From Toxoplasma gondii ME49 (lineage: Eukaryota > Apicomplexa > Conoidasida > Eucoccidiorida > Sarcocystidae), in the NCBI RefSeq assembly GCF_000006565.2, contig NC_031479.1, forward strand, positions 3,622,289-3,686,288: a stretch of DNA of 64,000 bases, given 5' to 3'. The position numbers and the translations under genes were made by a program. This document shows, one piece after another, positions 1 through 9,800 of the stretch (position 1 is its first letter; every line of letters begins with the position of its first letter). The notes below the pieces were generated by a model. The model was not told the DNA's origin, did not search any database, and saw nothing but the letters and a program-made list of their open reading frames with translations.

Positions 1-1839
1 AGTAAATTGGCGGCGACATCACACTTTGCTACGTAACGAAATCTAGGCGTATATACGGAGGCAATCCTGCTGATGACTACAGTGCCAAGCACAAACGTGA
101 ACGCCGGGTCGCGTCTTCATTTTCCTCTCCTTCATTATTTCTGTGCCTTCGTCTCCTGCTTCCTTCTCGTTTCTCTTCTCCGTCCTTCTTGGGTCAGAGG
201 CTCTGAGTTTTTCTTAGGAAAGTAAAAAAACAGTTCATCGAACAAAGGCAACTCTGCCTTGAAAAGCCTGGAGGTTCAGACACATCACTGATAAAAGCAA
301 ATGCACGTTCCTTTCGCACCTTCTTGCGGCGAGAATCGTCCCGCATCTTCTCGGGGTCGGTCTTCTCGCGGCTTCTCGCTTTCTCTGCGCCTTAAAGCCT
401 CTCCCGGCTTCGACGGGGAGAGAAGCAGAAGGAGACAGAGAGACACAGCCGCGAAGATTCTCCAAGAATATCTCTCCTTCATTCTCCTCTGCGTCCCTGA
501 GGAGCCTCAGGAAAGAGAAGAGGCAACCGACCCAGCGGAGATCAAAACAGAGAAGAGACAGCAGAACAGAGCGCAAGGGAGACAGGAGGGAGAGAAAGGG
601 AGACGGATGGGGCAGGAGACGCAGAGACAGGACGAAACGAAGGAAGAATGGCGAAAGGGCAAGCGAACAAAGAAGACAGAAGGAAAAGAAGACAGAGGAG
701 GGACAGCCGCGAAGAGCTGAAGCTAGAAAAGAGACACTGAGAGAGGCAGCGTCCAAGAGAAGTCCACAGGGACAGCAGAGAAGGGAGATGGAAGACAGAA
801 AACAAGACGACAGAGGAGGACACCAAACGCCGAAAGAGGCGAGGAGCGAAAAAATCTAAGGAGACACAGCGAATGGGAGACGGCGAGAGACAGCGACAGA
901 GCCAGCGACAGGGCCCCGGAGACACGGGGCTGGGGATTGACGAGACAGCGAACAGAGGGAAGGAGAAGCCAGAAAGGGGAAAGGAAGCAACACAGGCCGA
1001 GAATGCGGAAACACAGGGAGACGAAGCACGCTAAAAAAGACAACGAAGACAGAGTGAGACGAGGAAAGGGCCTCAAGGTGAAACCGGACTTTACAGCCTC
1101 GCACAAGCACTGGGCGTGGAAGAGAGGAGAAACCGAGTCAGCACAGGGTTCCTCCGTTCCCTCTTCTGCTCATAACCTTCACGTCTCGGAACGGCACCTT
1201 TGTACTGCTGTTCGTGCCTCTTTTTTCTGCCAGAAAAAACGAGAGAAACCCGCAAAAACGTTCTGTCTCATTGGCGAAGCCCTCGCGCATGCACACACAG
1301 AAAGTCGTCGAGATGCGCAAAGCAGCAGCGGGAGTGTCGAACTGCATCTGCAAAGGCGGGAGCGGAGAGACTCTCCACTTGTCGATATCTCTCAGAAACT
1401 TTCTTTGCTCGCGACAGAGGCTTCAGAGAAAGTTCCCTCTTCTCACCCCCATCGTACAAGCGCGCGAGCTGCCCGTCTCGCCTCCAGCGAACGAGACGGC
1501 GCGGAAACGCAGGCTTCGTCCGTTTCAGTCGAGTCCACCACGCAGAAACGAGAACAAGAAAGCTTCTCAAAGCACCTGCAGACTCTGTGTTGAAAGGAGA
1601 GATACTTCCTTCCTCTTGTCAAGGGGAGGGAGAGTGCAGGGGAGGCAACGCCTTCTTTCCAGGTGTGGTATCTTGTAGACAGGTAGAGTTTTTTATCCGA
1701 GAGCTAATCGCCGACTTCCCTCGGTCGGAGCCAGCTGCTTGTGTTCGAATCCTTTCGGAGTCTTCTCTTGTCTCTGCAAGTAGCCGCTTCGCGCGTCTGT
1801 CCAGAACCGTCTCGCCGAGAAAAGGCCTCTTTCCCCAGA
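1..1839. other. Gene-poor 5' flank of the RAP gene, purine-rich
   Basis: I see no convincing exon here. The open frames present are low-complexity shadows of a strongly purine-rich plus strand (about 420-1070). The stretch most likely holds the promoter and a long 5' untranslated region of the RAP-domain gene starting at 1840. Several GAGACG hexamers occur (near 604, 619, 875 and 1017, plus an exact TGAGACG at 1055-1061), matching a core promoter element described for Toxoplasma genes. The role here is inferred. Confidence 0.5.
1055..1061 (+). promoter_or_regulatory. Possible coccidian WGAGACG promoter element
   Basis: The heptamer TGAGACG fits the WGAGACG motif known from Toxoplasma promoters. 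It lies about 780 bases before the proposed start of the RAP gene and sits among several partial GAGACG copies. A seven-base match in purine-rich DNA can arise by chance, so this is only a candidate. Confidence 0.25.
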
Positions 1840-4800
1840 ATGGCGTCGTCTCAGGTGCCTCTTTTGGTGAGCCTCCATCGCGCCAGGTGTGTTTTTTCCA
1901 CCACTGTTTTTCCTTCGCTTCCGTCCAGACAAGCGAAAATGCAGAGCGCCGCGGGGCGCGCGTCCTCCTGCACTGTGTGCCTGATTCGGCAGGGTCCGTC
2001 TGTCTATCCTGCGTCGTCGCCGCCGAAATTCTCTCCCTCGTCATGGTCACCTTCATCAGAGGCAAATCTCCTCTCCACTGCCTCTGATACGCTTTCGCCG
2101 AGCTACTCCAGGTCTTCAGCTCCCTCGTCGCTTCCCTCTCCTCGTTCTTGTCGCCGCTCTCCTCCGGCATCTCTTGCCTGCCCTGCGTCTCCTCAGGGTC
2201 TCTCTTCACTGCTGTCTCGGCCTTCCTCGTCTGTCTTTGGATTCCTTCCCCCTCAAGGCTTCCCCGCGAAAGCAGAGGTCCGAAACCTGCTCGGGACTCG
2301 CGCGTTCTTCTCTCCTCTCTCTCACCCTTCTCTCGATCGTCACTTCTCTGCTGCTGCTGCCTCGGCGTCCTTTGCTTCGCCTGCGCTCTGTGAGGCGCTC
2401 CACGCGAAAGTCGGAAAAGGAACATCTTTGTCTGTGGCGGACTTCACGCATGCACTGACGCAACTACGCGAGGAGTTTTCATCCCAGCTTGCAGGTCATT
2501 CGCTGCCCGCTTCTCTCTCTGTTTCCGAGCGACGCGCGCTCTCGGAAGCAGTGTTCCACCTTTTCATGGCCGTCAGTCTCTCCCTACCTGTGGTCACCAG
2601 TCTCGCGTCTCCTTCCTTTCCAAGCGCATCGCTTTCGGAGTCTCTCGACTCGCTGGAGCCTGTGATCGACGACTGCTACGCTCTCTTTCTCTCCACCGTC
2701 TCTGCGGCGGGAGAGAAGAAATGCGCTGCGTCTGCGGCTCTGCTTCCCGCCCTCTCCGGACCCGCAGTTGTCTCTCTCTTCCTCTTCTTCTCTCTCTCCT
2801 CTGCACTCCGGCGCCAGCTGCTTCTCGACGTCACCCCCGCGACCGCCGGCTCGCGAGACTCCCCCGCAGACAAGAAGCGCATCGACCGAGAGACGAAGCT
2901 TCTCGTGCTCGCTTGCATCGGTTCGGTCCTCAGTCTGCGGGAGGCGGAGTTGACAAAGGAGAGCCTTCTGCTCCTGCGCGTCGGACTGGAGGCGCTCGGC
3001 ATCCAGGGAAGGCGACACCGTCTGTTGACGGCTCTGAGAGAAGGTCGAGCGGCCGAAGAAGCCGCGGCCGACTTCTTTTCTCTCCTCCCACTCCACCCGC
3101 AGATTGCCGAGGAGCTTGGGGCGGGAGGTTCACTCGCCGGCGGCGACCAAGGGCAAGAGAGCGAAACTGCCGAAGAAGACGACTTCGACGACGAAGACGA
3201 AACGGTACAACGAGAAACGCCGAGTTTCAGAAACGTCAATCAGAGTTCGACTCTCGTGCAGAGAAAAACACGCGAGAAAAACTCGAGGAGAGACGCGGAC
3301 ACCCGCGTGACCTCAGCGGCTCTCACTCTCCTGCGGCATCCGCGTTATTCCACACCAGTTTTGTTCTAAGGGAAATAGAGAAATTCGCGCGGGTTCACTC
3401 GTATTAACAGCAAGCGAAAATCACATCCTCTCTCCAGTTATTCGTATGTGCATATATATACATATGTATCTATACATATATATATATATATATATATGTA
3501 CATATGCGGATTCTGATTTTGTACACCTACAAGGTCTCTGGCATAGTGTTCTAGGAGCGCTGAGAGGGGATGTTTGCATGTGTGCGAGCGCGGAAATGTG
3601 AAGAGAAGATCAAGGAAACATGGTGGGAGCCTGGAGGGAGACGCAGTCTTCCTTGGACGGTGTTTCAACATCGCGTCGCCTCACTCTTAAGTGGAGGAAT
3701 GCTTTCTCTGAACTTGGCTTTCAGTCGAAATCTGAACTTTCGATTCAGTCAGCCAGTCTTTTACGAATACGTCTAATATCGAAAAACACCGTTGTCGAGA
3801 GAGAGAAAACGCAGGGGACTTTCCTTCTCACTCACCGTCTCTTCACTCCAGTTTTTATCTCTTCAGTCCTTTCTCCGTCGAGGTACACACATATGCCTGT
3901 GCCTACCCGTCTTGTCTGTTTGGAAAGTGCGCCTATCACGCAGGTTGACGGACTTGCATTGGAGGGCTTTTGTGAGATTTATGGAGGTTTTTTCGCACGC
4001 GAGACCGAGTCTGCGATGACCGAATCTTGGGCGATTGTATCGAAGCGGGTAAATGCCGACCAAGCGTGCATTTTCTGTGAACTCTATCGCTTCTTGCGTC
4101 TTCGCGGGCAAGTGCTAAAACACACGGGAAGTCTATGTAGGACATCTCTCGCTGCATACGTTTGTGCAGGGTGAAGACGCATCGGCAGACCGTAAACCAA
4201 GGAACCGCAAGAACGCGGCCGAGAAGAATCCGTGGCTCTCGCCACTTGAAAGGGAAGTTTCTTCTCTTCTTTTTCGCCTCGAGAAACCTCATGATGTGTT
4301 CCCGACAATCATCGGGCCGTTTTCGTACACTCTCCGGAATGCCAAGAAGAAGGTGAGAGGAAGGAGACACTGTGTGTTAAAACGGTTGATGAAGATTGAG
4401 CTTCGAGGCCGCTCGAGAAACTACGAATGTTCACCCTCGCTGCCGTACGCATGCCCAAACGTTGAACAAGAGAAACCTTGTTGGGTTTTAAGTTGTGGGG
4501 AAGAGGCAAAAGAGAAACTTATCTTCTCGCCGTTAGCACGAAAGCAAAATGTCCGGTGTGTGCTGCGAGTACTGCGAATCTCCCTTCTGCAATCTTTTCA
4601 TGCGTTGACTGATTCAGGTAGTGGATATAAACCTAGAATTCCCAGTTTGTCACTTGAAACACGGAGTATAGCTAGAAGGTTTTTTTTCAAATCTTTCTCC
4701 ATCAAAGACGCTCGTTGACTGTGCTCACGGTGAATGCGAAGAGGATGTCGAGTCTCTGCTTTCTATAATATTGTTACCCTCTGTATGCGGTCTCTGCAGT

Positions 4801-5712
4801 GACCCCATCGGAAGGAAATGTGTGTTGCATGACGCTCAGGTCGTTCCAAGAGAGTGTTCAAACTGGAAATGTAATCGCGGAATTCCATTTTCAAATTCAA
4901 GTTTCCATTCGTTACTGAACGGTGTCGAAGGAGATGGCTTCTCTCATGTCTTCTTGTTCTCGCCTTGGTTCCTCTTTCCTATCTGTCGGTTTCGACTTGT
5001 GTGCAGGAGTTGTTTATTTGTCAACACGAGAAAGATTTCTTCACCAATGAGCCGGACCGGCCTCTCGCGAGAGAGCAGTGGAGGTGAGGCAGGAGAAACG
5101 CATGAGAAACTGCATGCAAGAACAGAGATTTTTCCATACACTACAAAGTGCAAATGTAGACAGCGCCGCCTCCAGTGTGCCGGGCCTACGTCGCTGCGGG
5201 CGTCTGTCCCTGTGCATCGTCTTGACATTCCTTGTAGCTAGTTTTATATTTTATTAAAATGAAAGACCCTCGTGCACCTCCGCCAGTCGTTTGTAAGAGA
5301 CAACCGCTTGAGACTATCGACTACTTTTGCTTCCTGTCCTTTGTAGAATCGTTCATCTCGATGATCAGGCCTCCTGTGCCAGCAATCGTCTACGCACGCT
5401 TCAAGACAGTGTCTGAAGGGGGAAACGCGGTCGCGAGCCAGGCCGGATGTTTGCCTCCCGGATCTGGATTCACCGGTTTCCGAGATCAGTTCTCAGCAGA
5501 AAGCGAGAGCGCGTCTGTCCTTCTGCTCGTTCCAGGCTCCGACACAACACACACTTTTTTCTCGATCGACTCTCTCTGCCCTCAGATATCTCCTTGCGGA
5601 ACTGCGAGGCTGGAAACTGATATTCCTCGCTCGCGAGCGCGCGTGGAAAAATCTCACCTCTCAGGAGGCCAAGGAACGACTGCTCAAAGAAGCTCTGCAG
5701 AAAAGCGCGTGA
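1840..5712 (+). CDS. RAP-domain protein, probably mitochondrial RNA metabolism
   Basis: Four exons are proposed: 1840-3204, 4170-4352, 5007-5083 and 5586-5712, giving about 583 residues; all junctions agree in phase. The last 70 residues form a RAP domain. A strand/acidic stretch (ELFICQHEKDFF, from residue 517) leads to WRYLLAELRGWKLIFLARER (541-560) and then W562 and a C-terminal helix, the usual GW...W pattern of RAP domains. RAP proteins bind RNA in mitochondria or plastids, often in rRNA processing. The N-terminus is rich in Ser, Arg and Ala and poor in acidic residues, as in a transit peptide. The rest of exon 1 is helical, with an acidic patch at its end. The ATG at 1840 has a purine at -3 and G at +4; an in-frame ATG at 1939 is an alternative. 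The least certain point is the end of exon 1: the frame stays open to 3369 and the chosen donor (ACG|GTACAA) is weak. A second frame over 3220-3400 also looks protein-like. Confidence 0.78.
3451..3506. repeat. (TA)n microsatellite in intron 1 of the RAP gene
   Basis: A run of TA dinucleotides flanked by CATATG-type permutations. It lies in the first intron of the RAP gene. Tracts of this kind recur through the window, always outside the proposed exons. Confidence 0.9.
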
Positions 5713-5860
5713 CGAGGAGAGTCGCGACGAACGAAAAGAGAAAAGGAAGTGTTCGAGAAAAAACAGAGGGTTCGTCTGTGCGTCTCCGCGTTCTTCTGGT
5801 GTCTGTCCCTTTCTCAACCTGTCGCTTCTGTCTCCGGCTTTCAAAAGTGTGTCTGCCCAT

Positions 5861-5949
5861 GCATATATATATATATATATATGTATATATTACATATGCA
5901 TCGGTTTCGGTTCATCTGCCCGTATATATATATATATATATATATATAT
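5861..5949. repeat. Paired (TA)n microsatellites
   Basis: Two TA runs (about 5861-5899 and 5922-5949) separated by about 22 bases. They sit 150 bases past the RAP gene stop, probably in its 3' untranslated region. Confidence 0.9.
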
Positions 5950-6690
5950 GTCGAATTATATTTTTTTTCTGCAAATATCAAAACGCGTTGACCGTTTTCG
6001 TTGGGTCGAGTCAAATGAGGAAATGGCACACGCTTGAGACTTCCTCTCTCCGGTTTCTTCTCTTCCTCAAATCAGAGGAGACCCCGCGTTTGGGACTCGA
6101 ACGGCAGGAGAGAATTTTCCTCTTGTTCGTCGCACCAAAACATACGAACATGGATATCCACGGACACAACGAAATGTATAGATTTCTCCACGCTTATGGA
6201 ACTGCACGCGCATTTGGACTAGAAGGAGTGGTATAAGCAAGGATATATATTTATTTATACATATATTTATGTAGATGCGCACTTGTACTCGACTCTGTTT
6301 GCGCATGAGGATACACTCCATGTGTATATTGTCACGGGGAGAGAGAGAAGAGAAGACCGATGCACAGGAGCGTCCAGCTGTGAGACTTCTGTCCCCGCGG
6401 GGGTTGTCTCTCTTGTCCTTTCCTTCGAATGCGTCGTTTTCACTTGAGACAGTTGCGCAGCCGTGCTGCCTCCACGTCATGGTTCCAGAGGCGGGTCTTG
6501 AATGCCTTGAAGAAGGAACGACAGGGGAGAAAGAAGCGAGGAACCGAAAGAGATCAGGAGGTCCACTTTTAGCTTCCCCACAGATGTCCCTACCGGATGC
6601 ACGGTGTAGCGCATGCGCCGCAATCGGTTGTTTTCTCTATAGGATTACACATCACTTCGGAGTGTGCATCTTCAATAACTGAAATTCGGT

Positions 6691-6701
6691 GGGGGGGGGG
6701 G
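6691..6701 (+). repeat. Poly-G tract (11 G)
   Basis: Eleven consecutive G residues, just downstream of the stop codon of the minus-strand RAD51-like gene. This is a length-variable homopolymer with no visible coding role. Confidence 0.9.
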
Positions 6702-6816
6702 TGGTTCTCTCTGGAGTGAACGTGCACTCGAGTCTCACCTTTCTCGTTCAGCCAAATCAGCGTCGAGAGACCGGTAGCCTAGAGATGCGAGGAGACAGCA
6801 GAGATACGGAAGAATC

Positions 6817-9800
6817 CTAGCAAGCCAACGGCGAGGTGACAGACGCCTGGTTGCCCAGGGCTCCTCGAACTTCTCCTGCCTTCTTGAAGAGCTAGGAAAT
6901 ACCACTCGGGAACGATGTACATAGGTAGGCGTGTGTCCACGAGCACAGAAAAAAACTGCTTTCCAAACGCATGTGCAATGCGTTTCGGTTTTGCAGTCTG
7001 GCCGACTCAGATCTGTCACAGGTAGGGACGGACGGCTGTTGCGACCGATCGACGTAAAACACAGTTCTCTTTTACGCCTTCGTCTCGCTTTTTCGTCCTG
7101 TCTCTCTCCGTGTTGCCTTTCCTCCCTCCACAGTGTTCTTCTTACACAGACACTTGATACATAGATTATGTTTATAGACGTATGTGTATGTATACATATA
7201 AAAATAGGTATTATATACACATATATATATATATATATATATATGGATCGATAGACTGGCCATCACAGGTATAGATTTACACATGCATATTTAGCATGTA
7301 TGCATGCATGTGATGTCTTGATGTAGTGTGGTTCGTCCTCGGAATCATCTGTGTTTGATTCCGCGTTCTTCTCGCCTCCTTTCTCACCTGCCTGTGAGAT
7401 TTGACAACGGTGACCCGCGCCAGATACCCACGGTCACTCAACCTTTCGCTCTCATCGTTGCCGAGCGAAGACTGTGGTGCGTGCAGTTGAAGAGAGGCCA
7501 GAAGGTCAATTTGCAGCTGCAGGAATGCCACAAGGTTGAGGCGGCGGTGGCTCGAAAAAGGAAACGAAGAGGAGACAGGCGTTGAGGAAAGGAGGCGAGG
7601 AGACGACCCAAGGAGAAGGAAGTTGCGGAAAGGAGAAAATCAAACGAAACCTGAGGGGGTGAGGAAACACTCCGTCGACGGCACTCAAACAAAAAAACCA
7701 AGAAAGAGAAACACTTGGAGGTTGAGAGCAAAGACTTTGTGATCGATTTCTGCTTTCCTGACCTGCTGATGAGGAGCGCAGCGACTCCAGACAACGCCCA
7801 GGCCTGGTCGTTTCATCGTCGCTGGAGGAAGCGAAAAAGGAAGGCGGCCGAGGCTCTGCGCAGCAGAAATCCGACACACCATGTTTGCTCGCATGCGCGC
7901 CCATGTATGCAGCGTGGAGTACACCTGAATGCGCGCATCAGTGTTTCTGTCTATATCAGCAGTCGCATTTAGAACGGAAGGTATGAAAAAAGGTCTCTCT
8001 TCAGTCTGTTTGAAGCAGACATTTCAGGATGAACGGTCGCTGCTACAGAGGCATTTTATATGCTCATAAAACAGCATGAGATGGGCATGTTGGAGTGTAC
8101 AGACTGCCGAACAAACTCCTCCATTCGTGGCATCATGCCTACATTATCACAGAGGAAAAACGCGAGAGGCGACAGTGGGGATGCCTGCACTAGACAGCTT
8201 GCTGATTGACAGAGGAGAAACTCAAAAAAGTGTCAATTGCTCTTCGAGCATTGAGACCCGTTTCCAACTGTCCCCCGGTGTTGCATCAGCGCCGAAGATC
8301 AGAGACAGTTACCGAAGGATTCGAGAAGAAGTTAGCATGGCCCTCTGCAGACGTCTCGGAAGCCACTGTATGGTTCGTCGTCTGCATGTACACCCGAAAA
8401 AGGCAGAGCAGGAAAACAAACAAACTTCACAATGTGAACCGCTCCTCACGCGGACGCTTGTCAGCCTTCCAACAGTCGGTTTTTGCGTGGAGGCAGGTGA
8501 AGAAGTGCATGCGGCAATACGGCGTAAAAACCTCTTTGCGCATGCCAGGAAAGATAAAAAGGGATTTCGATTTCCCCCCACACTAAACGCCGATGATGTC
8601 TCTGGATTCACAGCGATTCACAAACGCGCATAGTGGCAAAACGCCTGATTCTATACGACTACGTGCGAACCTAGTCTATGCGGTATCTACCGACTCTCGC
8701 TTGAGCATCTGCACAGATGGCAGCCTTCGCACAAGAGTGTTCCAAGAGAACATGAAAAGCGGCTTTTCTCTTGAGCTGGCAAGAAGGAAGAGAAAAACGG
8801 GAGCAGGGAAATCTGTTGACCAGAACGAGAGCCGACGAGGATGCCGCGAATTGTCGCAGGAGACGCCAGACGGGTTGCAAGGCCGCTGAAGAGCAAACGT
8901 ACGCAGACACCGAAAACCAACGATGAACAGAAGATGCTGCATGCAGTTGACATGGTGGCCACGACACGCACAACAGAACGTCGATCCGGTAAACAAAAGC
9001 CTTCAAAATCCGAGCCAGTCGTCCAATCCTCGTAGGCCATACTCAGCAAAACATGGCAGTCCATCGAAGCCTAGCAATCCCAATTTACAACGTGTAACAG
9101 GGAGTCTACATCCAGTTGCTGACGGGGCGGGAGAGACACCAATCGCGTTCGTCCAGAAAGAACAAAGGACACCGCAGTGTTCTGCCAGAAAAGGAAGAAG
9201 GTGAAGTCGCAAGAAGGCTGTTGACGGTGACTCAGGGCTGAGCGAGTCGCTAAATTGATTATACTGAGTTCAGTCAGAGACATTTTCCTCTTCGCCTAAG
9301 GTCGACAGCAGAGCGCAGCAGTGCGACAGGATCGAAACCAGGAAGGGAGGCAGGTGTGACTCAGAAGAACAGGTGGAGAGGGAGCCGATTGCTCAGAGAG
9401 TGCCAGGAGAAAGGAGACACGCACGCCGACCGAGAAACGGGTACAGCGAAAAGGATGCGAACGAAGGTAGAACCGAGAAAGAGGACTGACGTCAAGAAAA
9501 CGGGAGTCGGACGGACGTCTGTACGACGAGGAAAAGGCAGATTTGAATCAAAAGATGAGAGAAAACGAAATGGACGGATACAGAAAATAACCAATGTGCG
9601 TCGCAACACGAGAAAGGAGTGCAGCGTCCCTTTCTCAGAGGAAAACAGAAAAGGAGACCTTAAAAGAAAAACGCTTCTGGAGGAATTCAGGCATGGCACT
9701 TGAAGGTTGAAGATCGATGCACCTTTTCATAGAGGGACGGAAAGTGTACTGGATTGTTTTCAAACTACAAAAACAAAAATCCGGAAACGGAGGGTGTACG

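Larger units (their letters stand above)
5713..6816. other. Convergent 3' intergenic region between RAP gene and RAD51-like gene
   Basis: About 1.1 kb between two converging stop codons. It contains two (TA)n tracts and an 11-base poly-G run, and presumably both 3' untranslated regions. I found no coding sequence. Confidence 0.6.

Noticed and set aside
235..756. Long minus-strand open frame of 173 codons
   Set aside because: Composition is Ser/Leu/Arg-rich because it reads the complement of a purine-rich tract; overlapping frames on both strands look equally open, and no domain or splice signal supports it.
937..1593. Plus-strand open frame of 218 codons upstream of the RAP gene
   Set aside because: Low-complexity Arg/Lys/Glu/Ser sequence without domain; more likely 5' untranslated region.
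6735..6900. Alternative frame with a hydrophobic stretch over the last RAD51-like exon
   Set aside because: The frame chosen continues in phase from the preceding exon and ends at a stop; the alternative would need an additional unseen exon.
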